Assembly (NCBI GenBank): GCA_943787265.1
Contig: CALSLT010000014.1
Coordinates: 1-64,000, forward strand
Source of the DNA: an uncultured Planctomycetaceae bacterium
GTDB lineage: Bacteria > Planctomycetota > Planctomycetia > Planctomycetales > Planctomycetaceae
Direction: 5' to 3'
DNA: 64,000 nt
In this document: positions 1 through 7,787 of the stretch, in pieces
Numbering within the stretch: position 1 is the first letter of the stretch
How the letters are laid out: every line of letters starts with the position of its first letter
Program-made: the position numbers and the translations under genes
The notes under the pieces: model-generated
Told to the model about the DNA's origin: nothing
Databases searched by the model: none
What the model saw: only the letters and a program-made list of their open reading frames with translations

Positions 1-714
1 CTGCTGTGGATGCGTGTCGAGAAGCGGGCCGCTCCGGGAACGTTAAAGATTGCGATTGGCGGGTTGCGATTCTTCTTTCGACAGACGAGTCCTCGTGAAT
101 GGACGGTGCTGGATAAGTTTCGTCTTCCCAAAGAGACGAAGCTGCCCGCGGTGCTGACGGTCGATGAAGTGCAGCGGATCATGAACGCGATTCGGTTGTC
201 TCGATTCCGAGCGTATTTCTGGACGGTGTATTCATGCGGGCTGCGGCTGAATGAAGCACTCGCTCTGCAGGTGGGCGACATCGATTCGCAGCGGATGCGG
301 ATTCACATTCATCGCGGGAAGGGGGCGAAGGATCGACTGGTGCCGTTGCCGGCTTCCACGCTCGACGTGTTGCGTGCGTACTGGAGGACTCATCATCACG
401 CGAAGCTGCTGTTTCCAAAGACGAATGTCAAAGGCGTCGTGACCGGCATCGTGCGGCAGACGATGAGCGAATCGACCGTGCAGGGAGCGCTGCGGCGCGT
501 CGTCGTTGACTTGAAGTTCACGCGCAACATCAGCGTGCACTGCCTGCGGCACAGCTACGCGACACACCTGCTGGAAGCGGGCGTCAACCTGCGAGTGCTG
601 CAGCAGTATTTGGGACATTCGTCGCTGAAGACGACGTCGCGGTATCTGCATCTGACGAGTTGCGGCCAGGCAGAGGCGGTTCGAAAGATCAACGGAGTGA
701 TGCAGATCGACTGA
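1..714 (+). CDS. Tyrosine recombinase/integrase, 5'-truncated by the window edge
   Basis: The frame is open from base 1, so the gene starts upstream of the window; the first visible ATG is at 10. The visible part has the end of the SAM-like core-binding domain followed by a complete catalytic domain. The catalytic residues are visible: Arg in SCGLRLNEAL, His-x-x-Arg in HCLRHSYATH, His in YLGHSS and the Tyr nucleophile in TSRYLHL. It lacks the extra region that marks integron integrases. The stop lies five bases before the IS91-like transposase start, so the two are probably co-transcribed as parts of one element; the recombinase probably assists movement or resolution of it. The exact role is inferred. 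Confidence 0.85.
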   Translation: MLWMRVEKRAAPGTLKIAIGGLRFFFRQTSPREWTVLDKFRLPKETKLPAVLTVDEVQRIMNAIRLSRFRAYFWTVYSCGLRLNEALALQVGDIDSQRMRIHIHRGKGAKDRLVPLPASTLDVLRAYWRTHHHAKLLFPKTNVKGVVTGIVRQTMSESTVQGALRRVVVDLKFTRNISVHCLRHSYATHLLEAGVNLRVLQQYLGHSSLKTTSRYLHLTSCGQAEAVRKINGVMQID

Positions 715-718
715 CGTC

Positions 719-1882
719 GTGGTGCCCACGCTGGGCGACGTGTGCGCAAAATATGGAGCCGCGTACATCGACCGTTATGGACATCGCATGCCGACCGAAC
801 ACCGTCGCGTGCTGCAGTTGATCGCCGACTGCGGAACAGGACGACTCGGGTCGGCGAGCTACCGCTGCGCGCAGTGCTCAGCGGACGGGCGTAACGCCGT
901 TCATCACACGAATGCTTCGTGCGGCAACCGGCACTGCCCGGGCTGTCAGACGGCGAACAACGGCGAGTGGTGTGTGAAGCAGACGAAGAAGCTGCTGCCG
1001 TGTGAATACTTCTTCGTCACGTTCACGATCCCGGCCGAACTGCGGAGCTTTGTGCGGTCCAATCAGGAAGTGTGTTACCGGGCGATGTTCGACGCAGCGG
1101 GGTTTGCCTTGAAGACGGCGCTGGCCAATCCGAAGTTCTGCGGAGCCGACCCCGTCGGCTTCACGTCCGTGCTGCACACGTTCGGGCGGGACATGAATTA
1201 TCACCCGCACGTGCATGTCATCGTCCCAGGTGGCGGCATGAGTGGTGGCGCATGGAAGTCGACACGGCCGGGCTTTCTGGCTCCGGTGAAGCTGCTCTCA
1301 ATACTGTTCCGCACGGAATTCGAACGACTGCTCAGGGAGCAACTGACGGACGTCGTGCTGCCACCCGCTCGCGAGTTCCGGCGTGAATTCGTCAGCGATG
1401 TGGAAGCGGTCGGTGATGGAGTCACCACGCTGAAGTATCTGAGCCGGTACGTCTTCCGCACGGCAATTACCAACGACCGTATCGTCTCCATGATCAACGG
1501 CCAGGTGACGTTCTCATATCGTCGCAGCGGCGAACAACGCGATCGCCTGATGACGCTGCCGGTGTTCGAGTTCCTGCGTCGGTTCCTGCAGCACGTGCTG
1601 CCCCGACGCTTGCAGAAGATTCGGCATTACGGTTTTCTAAGCCGCCGTTCAAACATCGACCTCGACGACGTGCGCGCCGCGATTCTCTATTCACTGCGGG
1701 ACGTTGAACCGGACCTTGAACTGGAAACATGGACCATTCCGCCTCTGCGGCCGGTCGAAGATCACGGTCTCCGTTGTCCGAGCTGTGGCGGCCGACTGAT
1801 CTTCCAGGCATTCCACCGCATCCGCCCTCCGCCACTGACGCAACGAGCCAGCTTTTTCAGCTCTCTCACCATTCGCCGCTGA
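719..1882 (+). CDS. IS91 family transposase (HUH, rolling-circle)
   Basis: A 387-residue protein, close to the normal size for the family. An N-terminal zinc-finger region contains CGNRHCPGCQ with an upstream Cys pair (CAQC). The HUH metal-binding motif is in YHPHVHVIVPGGG, and the catalytic tyrosine region is YLSRYVFRTAITNDRI. It nicks single DNA strands and drives rolling-circle transposition from oriIS. The start used is GTG at 719, just behind the recombinase stop. The protein looks intact: all known catalytic motifs are present and there is no frameshift. A second Cys pair (CPSC) lies near the C-terminus. Confidence 0.9.
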   Translation: MVPTLGDVCAKYGAAYIDRYGHRMPTEHRRVLQLIADCGTGRLGSASYRCAQCSADGRNAVHHTNASCGNRHCPGCQTANNGEWCVKQTKKLLPCEYFFVTFTIPAELRSFVRSNQEVCYRAMFDAAGFALKTALANPKFCGADPVGFTSVLHTFGRDMNYHPHVHVIVPGGGMSGGAWKSTRPGFLAPVKLLSILFRTEFERLLREQLTDVVLPPAREFRREFVSDVEAVGDGVTTLKYLSRYVFRTAITNDRIVSMINGQVTFSYRRSGEQRDRLMTLPVFEFLRRFLQHVLPRRLQKIRHYGFLSRRSNIDLDDVRAAILYSLRDVEPDLELETWTIPPLRPVEDHGLRCPSCGGRLIFQAFHRIRPPPLTQRASFFSSLTIRR

Positions 1883-2034
1883 CACCGTCCGGCAGCGAAC
1901 TCACTTTCCCTGCGCGCCGACACCGAAATACATCATCAAAAACACGCCCCAGAGAAAAACAACCACCCGCACAACCCGCCGCACACAAATTACCTGCCAC
2001 ACGACGGCCAACAACCAACCACTCGCGCACAAAA

Positions 2035-2059
2035 AAGCCCGAGCAAATCACCCGGGCTT
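2035..2059 (-). terminator. Hairpin at the IS91 right end; may also end leftward transcription
   Basis: The arms AAGCCCG (2035-2041) and CGGGCTT (2053-2059) flank an 11-base loop. On the minus strand the stem is followed by six T, the form of an intrinsic terminator for the leftward cassette gene 2120-2572. Its place beside GAAC makes it first of all the terminal hairpin of the IS91 element; termination would be a by-product. Confidence 0.5.
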
Positions 2060-2066
2060 GTTGAAC

Positions 2067-2116
2067 AAAAGATTAGAACTCGGCTACGCGAGTTTCTAAT
2101 CCACTGGTGTTATCCG
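2067..2116 (-). other. Truncated attC site of the last visible cassette
   Basis: GTTATCCG at 2109-2116 is identical to the outer box of the complete attC at 2581-2672 and sits right behind the stop of the cassette gene at 2120, as expected for an attC R'' box. The inner part contains a hairpin (ATTAGAACTCG at 2072-2082 against CGAGTTTCTAAT at 2089-2100) that could be the variable terminal structure of an attC. The other half is missing because the IS91-like element starts at the GAAC at 2063. Confidence 0.5.
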
Positions 2117-2119
2117 CAG

Positions 2120-2572
2120 TCACGTTGCGTCGGCGACAAACACGGAGAAGTATCCATCGGTATCATAGCCGACCATTTCCGGCCAGTCCCCGTCCATGAA
2201 CGATATTATTTTGCCGTGCAGTCCTGAGTTGAGCCATTCGATCGAGATTGACGGATAGAAACGAGACATCCATTCGTGAGCCTCTTCGTTGACCGTTTCA
2301 TGTTTTGCAACCGATTCGGCGGCGCGTTCGTCGGATGACGGATCTGCGTGAAACCAGCCATCAAGATCGTCACGCTGCGAATCAAAGATGAATGGTTGGA
2401 TCACGCATGAAAAGCGATATGTAAACCGCAGGAAGTCCGCGAGAGAATTAAATGCTGAATCTGGCCAACGGGCAGCGTGCAGCGCTTCTTCTGTTTCCGG
2501 GTCGACGGTGACACATTGGTGCAACGTCGGTAAACAGTTCCGGAACTCTGACAGATCGTAGGACATGTGCAT
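2120..2572 (-). CDS. Integron cassette gene, unknown function
   Basis: A 150-residue, soluble, acidic protein with no signal peptide or membrane segment. I do not recognise its family. Two in-frame ATG codons lie at the start (Met1 and Met3); either could be used. It is a cassette gene by context: attC 2581-2672 ends nine bases before its start, and a truncated attC follows its stop within four bases. It has no visible promoter of its own, so expression probably depends on upstream cassettes or the integron promoter. Confidence 0.7.
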   Translation of the reverse strand: MHMSYDLSEFRNCLPTLHQCVTVDPETEEALHAARWPDSAFNSLADFLRFTYRFSCVIQPFIFDSQRDDLDGWFHADPSSDERAAESVAKHETVNEEAHEWMSRFYPSISIEWLNSGLHGKIISFMDGDWPEMVGYDTDGYFSVFVADAT

Positions 2573-2580
2573 TCAGTTGG

Positions 2581-2672
2581 CGGATAACGCCGACCATCAG
2601 CCGGTTTGTGGCAGTTGATGATCCATGTGATTGCGGGCCGACCACAACTCGGCTGCATGGTGTTGTTATCCG
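2581..2672 (-). other. attC recombination site (integron)
   Basis: A 92-base imperfect palindrome bounded by perfect 8-base boxes CGGATAAC (2581-2588) and GTTATCCG (2665-2672). The inner arms also pair: CCATCAGCCG near 2594 against CGGCTGCATGG near 2651, and TTGTGG against CCACAA. The stop codon of the preceding cassette gene (TAA, 2668-2666 on the minus strand) lies inside the outer box, a common feature of gene cassettes. The boxes deviate from the RYYYAAC/GTTRRRY consensus in one place. Confidence 0.75.
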
Positions 2673-3121
2673 ACGACTGTCGGTTGGTAGGGGTTATCAG
2701 GGTCGGCTTGCTGCACTGTAGGTTCACTCTTGGCTTGTGCGTGCGATGAAGCGAATTTAGTCGGAAATATCCGACCAAGAATCCAGCGACTGCCAAAGAG
2801 CAATAGGAACAGGACTGTATACCACACACCTGTCAGCAGCGGACTGAGAAGCAACGTAAACGACCGGCCAGTATCACTGGCCCATTCCTCGGACGCACGC
2901 TGCGCCTCAGGGGTGCCGGGATCATATTTATCGACCTCTGCGAGGAGATGCGCGTCGAGGGCCCAAACGTACTGCGCCAGCATGAAAGTTCCGCCAATCA
3001 TCGCGACAAAACACAAAGCACAGACCAATGCGGGGTGAACTCGCCGCCGAACGCAAAGCGACGCACACCAGACAAGTGCGGGCAGCGCGAACCAAGCAAT
3101 AAGAAGGACGGTGTGGAGCAT
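2666..3121 (-). CDS. Integron cassette gene: small multi-pass membrane protein
   Basis: A 151-residue protein with hydrophobic segments near residues 2-22, 32-53 and 88-112, and a polar C-terminal tail. That suggests three membrane helices. The family is not recognised. It lies between two attC sites (2581-2672 and 3143-3234), its stop falling inside the first. Many integron cassettes carry short membrane or secreted proteins of unknown role, and this one fits. The ATG at 3121 lies 21 bases from the neighbouring attC, leaving little room for a promoter. Confidence 0.7.
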   Translation of the reverse strand: MLHTVLLIAWFALPALVWCASLCVRRRVHPALVCALCFVAMIGGTFMLAQYVWALDAHLLAEVDKYDPGTPEAQRASEEWASDTGRSFTLLLSPLLTGVWYTVLFLLLFGSRWILGRIFPTKFASSHAQAKSEPTVQQADPDNPYQPTVVG

Positions 3122-3142
3122 CTATTCGGACTCTGGATCTGT

Positions 3143-3234
3143 CGGATAACGCCCGCCGTAACCGGGCACGAACGGAAAGCTTGGATGTCAAGTGCCGCGT
3201 GAATGAGTGCTCCGGTTGACGGCTTTGTTATGCG
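3143..3234 (-). other. attC recombination site (integron)
   Basis: Outer boxes CGGATAAC (3143-3150) and GTTATGCG (3227-3234) enclose inner arms GCCGTAACCGG (from 3154) and CCGGTTGACGGC (from 3212) that pair almost fully. It is about 90 % identical over its whole length to the attC at 3709-3804, as expected for sibling attC sites in one chromosomal integron. Confidence 0.8.
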
Positions 3235-3259
3235 GCCACGCCGAAGCGACGCGGTAAAT

Positions 3260-3616
3260 CTATTTCGAAGATGCGGGGCGATAACTGAACTGCCGCAACC
3301 TTTCGACGGCGAACAATGAGGTTTTTCCGCTTGAGGCTGTAACCAGGACGTAGTTCGGCTCGAACCGAATGGAGTCAACTGCAAGAGAGTCATCACCGGC
3401 GGTGCTGTTCGGTGATGTCTCATATGTATAACTAAGGACAACGTTTCTCACGTTGGCCGAATCGTGCTGTTCGCCCGGGGATGCGTTGCTAAGCGCAGCT
3501 TCAGCGGCCCGATTTGTCAGGAGCGGAGCCAAGGTTGCGATCACGAAACCGATCACGCAGCCTGCCACGATGTAAGAAGCCGCTTTTTGTCTAGGCAATA
3601 TTTCATGTACGTTCAC
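3260..3616 (-). CDS. Integron cassette gene: small membrane-anchored protein
   Basis: The frame is open from 3736, but its only ATG lies inside the neighbouring attC. A GTG at 3616 has GGAG nine bases upstream and is the better start, giving 118 residues. One hydrophobic segment (about residues 14-33, IVAGCVIGFVIATLAPLL) follows a short basic N-terminus, so the rest probably faces the periplasm. The family is unknown. attC sites flank it on both sides (3143-3234, 3709-3804). Confidence 0.6.
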   Translation of the reverse strand: MNVHEILPRQKAASYIVAGCVIGFVIATLAPLLTNRAAEAALSNASPGEQHDSANVRNVVLSYTYETSPNSTAGDDSLAVDSIRFEPNYVLVTASSGKTSLFAVERLRQFSYRPASSK

Positions 3617-3708
3617 AATACTGTTCTCCGGATCAGGTAGGAAGGTGGCTCTATGAAAACCGAACAACGTTGGAGTGGACCAGGAGCTCAAAGAAATCCG
3701 GCTAATTG

Positions 3709-3804
3709 CCGCATAACGTCCGCCGTAACCGGGCACGAACGGAAGACTTTGATTTCAGCTGCCGCCTGAATGAGTGCTCCGGTTCACGGCTTTGTTATCA
3801 TGCG
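3709..3804 (-). other. attC recombination site (integron)
   Basis: The left box is CCGCATAAC (3709-3717) and the right box is GTTATCATGCG (from 3794), with long complementary inner arms (GCCGTAACCGG from 3722 against CCGGTTCACGGC from 3779). It is a near copy of the site at 3143-3234, differing at about nine of 88 positions. The cassette gene 3819-4313 ends 15 bases to its right, so this is that cassette's attC. Confidence 0.8.
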
Positions 3805-3818
3805 AATTGCAATGCTCG

Positions 3819-4313
3819 TTAGGTCTCGAACCAGTATGCATAGACAGTGAATGTGGAATCGCCGTTGTCGGCGATGCCAACGTTGAGGGCTCGCGTTCCT
3901 TGTGATCCGGGTGGCGGGACGGTGAAATTGCCACCAACCAACGTTTTAGTTTGGACATCCCACCATTTTTCGCCAATATCGCGGTCGAGGCCGGAGTTCG
4001 ACTTGCGTGCAACGAGTTCGGCAGGCGGGACAAAATCCACGTCAAAGATGTTTTCGATTTGGTCGGTTGTGGCAATGAATTTGAACGCGATTTGGTCATC
4101 TTGGAAACCGTGTTCGTAGTAGTAGCCAAGTGGTTTCAGAACAAGTTCCGGATCGATGTACATGACGTCGCGGCAGTATTGAATCTGCTGTCGGCTGGGG
4201 CTAGTCGTAACGTCCGGCGGTGGAGTGCCGAACGGATCGAAGGAGCATCCAACCACAAAAAGAAGACACACCAAAGCGAGAAGTCCGATCTGACGCGATT
4301 GAATCTGATTCAT
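3819..4313 (-). CDS. Integron cassette gene: lipoprotein of unknown function
   Basis: A 164-residue protein with a lipoprotein signal peptide: basic start, hydrophobic core LLALVCLLFVVGC with the lipobox Cys at residue 23. The mature part has no family I recognise. The frame stays open upstream to 4775, but that part lies under the IS1182-like transposase, so the ATG at 4313 (MNQIQSRQ) is chosen. It is the first surviving cassette next to the IS; its 5' leader is cut off from the presumed integron promoter by the IS. Confidence 0.7.
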   Translation of the reverse strand: MNQIQSRQIGLLALVCLLFVVGCSFDPFGTPPPDVTTSPSRQQIQYCRDVMYIDPELVLKPLGYYYEHGFQDDQIAFKFIATTDQIENIFDVDFVPPAELVARKSNSGLDRDIGEKWWDVQTKTLVGGNFTVPPPGSQGTRALNVGIADNGDSTFTVYAYWFET

Positions 4314-4445
4314 GGCTGCCTGCTGTGGACCGCAAATCCAGTGAGAAGGGAGGCCCGTTGAAAAACTCGGCCGACTGACCTGGTCAGAAGATGCGTTCGC
4401 GCTATCCTGCTCGGTGTCTTGATATTGAGCGATGGAGGATGACTG

Positions 4446-5813
4446 ATGGCTCTTGGTGAGCGTCGTTCGGAGCGGCAGCAGGAGTTGTGGGTGGCGACGG
4501 CGAAGTTGCCGGCGTCGATCGGGCATGTGTTTTACGACGCCCTGAATCGTGTGCTCCGTGACGGGGAGTTTGACAACTTTGCCGAGTCGCTGTGCGAGCC
4601 GTTTTACAAAGAAGGTGGTCGTCCAGGCATTCCGCCAGGCGTTTATTTCCGCATGATCTTTGTGGGGTACTTCGAGGGAATCGATTCGCAGCGAGGCATC
4701 GCCTGGCGTTGCCGGGACAGTCTGTCGCTGCGGAAATTTCTCGGGTACGAATTGCATGAGAACACGCCTGAGCATTCGAGCCTGACGCGCATCCGTCAGC
4801 GTCTTCCTCTGGAAGCGTTCGAGCAGGTCTTTGCGTTCGTGTTATCGCTGGTCGAAAAGCACGGGCTACTGAAAGGTAAGACCGTCGGCGTTGATTCGAC
4901 TCTGCTGGAAGCCAACGCGGCAATGAAGTCGATCGTTCGCAAGGACACCGGCGAGGACTGGGAAGCATTCGTCCGCCAGTTGGCCGAAGCTGACGGCGTC
5001 GAGATCAAGAACGACGATGACCTGCGAAAGTTCGATCGAAAACGCAAAGGCAAGAAGGTTTCCAATCAGGACTGGCAAAGCTCAAGCGACCCTGACGCCC
5101 GCATCATGAAAATGAAGAAGGGGCACACGCACTTGTCGTACAAGCAGGAACACACGGTCGACCTGGAAACCGAAGCGATCCTGTCCGCCGAGATCTATTA
5201 CGGCAACGAGTCCGACGGCAACACGCTGCTGGACAGTGTCAACACTGCCCAAGGCAACCTGCAACAGTCCGACAGCGAAGCGGTGATCAAAGAGGTCGTC
5301 GGCGACAAGGGTTACCACAAGAACGAAACGCTGGCGAAGTCCCGGGCGGATGAATTGCGAACATACATCTGCGAGCCGGATGGTCCGAACCGTCGCTGGA
5401 CGGACAAGCCTGCCGATTACAAAAAAGCGTACTGTGCCAATCGACGTCGCCTGAAAACCGACCGCAACAAGCGTCTGCAAAAATTACGGAGTGAACGAGT
5501 CGAACGCAGCTTCGCCCACGTCTGCGAAACCGGCGGAGCTCGCCGCACCTGGCTGCGAGGCCTGGAAAACAACCGCAAGAAAGTGCGGCTGACAGTCGCC
5601 GCTCACAACCTTGGTCTGATCCTGCGAAAACTACTCGGCAGCGGCAAACCCCGAGAGTTCGCCGGTCTCCGAGGGCTGCTGTTTTCGGTGTTCTCGACCG
5701 TTCAGATTGCAACCAGACGCTGCCACAGACTCATCAGCTCCGCAAGCTCGTTCCACCGCCTCTACTGCCACCGCAAACACCATCCAATTCGGACCTCAAT
5801 CTGCACACCATAA
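4446..5813 (+). CDS. IS1182-family (DDE) transposase
   Basis: A 455-residue protein with an N-terminal DUF772-type domain (GIPPGVYFRMIFVGYFEGI; later LTRIRQRLPLEAFEQVF) and a DDE catalytic domain (VGVDSTLLEANA; VVGDKGYHKNET; ERVERSFAHVCETGG). The expected acidic residues of all three motifs are present. GGAGG lies eight bases before the ATG. The protein appears intact. I could not find paired terminal inverted repeats, so the ends of the IS are not defined; the left end is between 4314 and 4445, the right end between 5814 and about 6040. It separates the integron's attI-like zone from its first cassette. Confidence 0.88.
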   Translation: MALGERRSERQQELWVATAKLPASIGHVFYDALNRVLRDGEFDNFAESLCEPFYKEGGRPGIPPGVYFRMIFVGYFEGIDSQRGIAWRCRDSLSLRKFLGYELHENTPEHSSLTRIRQRLPLEAFEQVFAFVLSLVEKHGLLKGKTVGVDSTLLEANAAMKSIVRKDTGEDWEAFVRQLAEADGVEIKNDDDLRKFDRKRKGKKVSNQDWQSSSDPDARIMKMKKGHTHLSYKQEHTVDLETEAILSAEIYYGNESDGNTLLDSVNTAQGNLQQSDSEAVIKEVVGDKGYHKNETLAKSRADELRTYICEPDGPNRRWTDKPADYKKAYCANRRRLKTDRNKRLQKLRSERVERSFAHVCETGGARRTWLRGLENNRKKVRLTVAAHNLGLILRKLLGSGKPREFAGLRGLLFSVFSTVQIATRRCHRLISSASSFHRLYCHRKHHPIRTSICTP

Positions 5814-6128
5814 TTCGACGTGATCATTCTTCTTGAAAACATAACTTGTAATTCTGTGGACGCGGCCTTTGCTGGAAGATCCCGTACGCGGCCTTTGTCT
5901 GACCAGCAAGCCAATCATCCTTGTCCAGTTTGAATGCCAACAATCAATCAGCATTCGTCAACACCAGTGAAAGTACGGCCATAGGTAGTGGCCGTCAAGC
6001 GATTGGGTTGCGTATTCGAAATGAGCACGTATGTTTTATCCGTACGCGGCCTAATCCGGTAACTAAGGAATCGGCCTAACACGGTAAATACGGAACGGTG
6101 GCCTCATCCTTGAATCGAACGGTGACTG
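5814..6128. other. Gene-free stretch between the IS and intI: attI-like region and repeats
   Basis: No coding frame of note. The stretch contains three copies of ACGCGGCCT (5860, 5886, 6044), a small dyad (CGGCCAT / GTGGCCG, 5976-5994) and the attI candidate listed separately. The promoter of intI, and in integrons usually the outward cassette promoter, should lie here; I cannot assign -35/-10 boxes with confidence. Confidence 0.5.
6044..6090 (-). other. Candidate attI site of the integron
   Basis: GCCTAAC at 6074-6080 (GTTAGGC on the cassette strand) is a perfect match to the integron core-site consensus GTTRRRY. It lies 49 bases before the intI start, on the side facing the cassettes. It is part of a direct repeat: CGGCCTAATCCGGTAACTA (6047-6065) and CGGCCTAACACGGTAAATA (6072-6090) match at 16 of 19 positions. 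attI sites are known to have such direct repeats as extra integrase binding sites. Confidence 0.5.
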
Positions 6129-7520
6129 ATGAGTTCGGAAATGAATCGTGATACCGTGCCCGAGAGCGGTCGTCCTGAAACATTGGGCGAAGCAATCAAG
6201 TTGTTTCAACCGGTAATGATCAAGCGCCGAGTGCCATTGAAATCTCGGAAATACTTTGTCCGTTGGATCGAACGGTTCGATGCCTTTCGAACAAGTACCG
6301 TCAGGCGGTCATTCCGGACGCTTAACGACGACGACGTTGCCGCATTCCTGATCGACCAGCATCGCCGATTCGCCCCGCCCGAATGGCAACAGAAACAAGC
6401 TCAACAGGCCGTGGTTCTGTTCCTGCGGAATGTCATCGGGTTGACGGAAATCGACACCCGTCGGATCTCCGGCCGGCTCCGTGGTGGTGAAAGTTCAACC
6501 GTTGACGACGGGCAGACGATGAAGGAAGTCGCCGTTCTGGTAGATCAGTCTCGCCCAGAGTGGTATCAGCAAGTTCAACGCGCCTTGAGAACTCAGCACT
6601 ACGCCCTGGCTACCGAGCAAGCTTACCTCGACTGGCTTGAACGGTACGTCGTGTTTCACGGTGAGGCCGATCCCCGTGAACTGGGAACGAATGAAGTGCG
6701 AGAATTTCTGGAGCATCTCGCCGTTGAGCGAAACGTGGCGGCCAGCACGCAGAACCAGGCATTTTCTGCGTTGCTCTTCGCCTATTCGAATGTGTTTGAA
6801 GTCGAGCTGAGCGACTTGTCCGGAACATCCCGGGCGCGTGGTGACAAGCGGCTCCCCGTTGTCTTGACGCTGGACGAAGTTGATTGCTTGCTTGAGGAAT
6901 TGAACGGTCTGCCGAAGCTCGTAGCTCAGTTACTCTATGGCTCGGGCTTACGCTTGCTGGAAGCGTTGCGTTTGAGGGTCAAAGACGTCGACCTGGGATA
7001 CGGGCAAATTGTGGTGAGGGACACCAAAGGGAACGTAGACCGGGTGACCTATCTTCCTGGATTGCTGGCAGAAGCGCTGCGGGAACAGGTCGCAATCGCA
7101 CTGGCCCTGCATGAGCAGGACATTACTGAAGGGTACGGGCGAGTCTGGCTCCCATTTGCGTTGGCCGAAAAGTATCCCAACGCAGAGCTTGAGCCAGGCT
7201 GGCAGTACTTGTTTCCAGCGGCGAAGTTTTCGGTGGATCCCCGGAGCAAGGTAGTGCGACGACACCATCTGGGCGAATCGACAATTCAAAAAGCAGTGAA
7301 GCGAGCAGTCGTCGCGGCAAAGATTTGCAAACCGGCAACATGCCACTCACTTCGGCACAGTTTCGCCACGCATTTAATCGAGTCTGGCACAGACATTCGC
7401 ACCGTGCAGGAATTGCTCGGCCACAAAGATGTATCGACAACAATGATCTACACGCACGTCCTGAACCGTCCCGGCGTCAGCGGGTGCAGCCCTCTGGACC
7501 GACATCACAAACCGCGCTGA
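6129..7520 (+). CDS. intI: Integron integrase with extra N-terminal domain
   Basis: The catalytic domain has all tyrosine-recombinase residues: Arg275 ([10 protein letters not shown]), Lys300, His406/Arg409 (CHSLRH), His432 (LLGHKD) and Tyr441 (MIYTHV). Residues about 340-362 ([20 protein letters not shown]) are the extra IntI-specific patch needed for attC hairpin recognition, and the C-terminus ends in the IntI-type SPLD motif. At 463 residues it is about 130 longer than common IntI proteins; the excess is N-terminal (1-140) and resembles a second core-binding fold (helical; [13 protein letters not shown]). It diverges from the cassette array at 2067-4313, the usual integron layout. No frameshift is seen, so it is probably active. 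Confidence 0.93.
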   Translation: MSSEMNRDTVPESGRPETLGEAIKLFQPVMIKRRVPLKSRKYFVRWIERFDAFRTSTVRRSFRTLNDDDVAAFLIDQHRRFAPPEWQQKQAQQAVVLFLRNVIGLTEIDTRRISGRLRGGESSTVDDGQTMKEVAVLVDQSRPEWYQQVQRALRTQHYALATEQAYLDWLERYVVFHGEADPRELGTNEVREFLEHLAVERNVAASTQNQAFSALLFAYSNVFEVELSDLSGTSRARGDKRLPVVLTLDEVDCLLEELNGLPKLVAQLLYGSGLRLLEALRLRVKDVDLGYGQIVVRDTKGNVDRVTYLPGLLAEALREQVAIALALHEQDITEGYGRVWLPFALAEKYPNAELEPGWQYLFPAAKFSVDPRSKVVRRHHLGESTIQKAVKRAVVAAKICKPATCHSLRHSFATHLIESGTDIRTVQELLGHKDVSTTMIYTHVLNRPGVSGCSPLDRHHKPR

Positions 7521-7744
7521 CCGAGTCGGTGTCGGACAGACTGTAAGCACGGTCGGTTGCGGCCCATCTCATGCGGCCGTAATTCGGCCTCAAGAAAGTC
7601 TCGACTTGTAGAGATTTGATAGAGCTGTCCAGCAGCCAGTCAGTACTTAGTGCCCATCGTCGCGAATCGCGATCCAGCATTCCACAAAGCAGGAAGTCGG
7701 TCAAACGTCATCTGCCGTCGCATAGAGAAGTGATATTTCGCCAG

Positions 7745-7787
7745 TCTCATAGGTTGTAGATCACGGGTTCGATTCCCGCCGCGACCA
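7745..7787 (+). pseudogene. tRNA 3'-end fragment, possible attachment-site scar
   Basis: CGGGTTCGATTCCCG (7764-7778) is a canonical T-arm, followed by CGCGACCA (7780-7787), which reads as the 3' acceptor strand plus discriminator base. A matching 5' acceptor (GGTCGCG) and D-arm are absent at tRNA spacing. Only the 3' part of a tRNA is therefore present. Such fragments are typical att scars of elements that integrate into tRNA 3' ends. The partner copy is not in this window. Confidence 0.55.

Larger units (their letters stand above)
1..2062 (+). mobile_element. IS91-like element, left end outside the window
   Basis: The unit holds a tyrosine recombinase gene followed five bases later by an IS91-type HUH transposase gene, then about 150 bases of A/C-rich non-coding sequence ending in a hairpin (arms 2035-2041 and 2053-2059). 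Directly after the hairpin stands GAAC (2063-2066). Read on the other strand this is GTTC, one of the tetramers IS91 elements are known to insert beside, with the replication-origin end (oriIS) next to it. The right boundary is therefore well supported. The left end (terIS) lies before base 1. Recombinase-plus-transposase pairs are known in part of the IS91 family. Confidence 0.75.

Noticed and set aside
3819..4775. The cassette lipoprotein extended to 318 residues
   Set aside because: The extra part lies antisense to the IS1182-like transposase; a lipoprotein signal starts at 4313.
4314..6128. Terminal inverted repeats of the IS1182-like element
   Set aside because: TTGAAAAAC-like sequence on the left recurs on the right only in direct orientation and with mismatches; no convincing ends.
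7659..7787. A complete tRNA using GTCGCG at 7659 as 5' acceptor strand
   Set aside because: The distance to the 3' acceptor is 129 bases and no D-arm or clean anticodon arm fits; it is treated as a 3' fragment.
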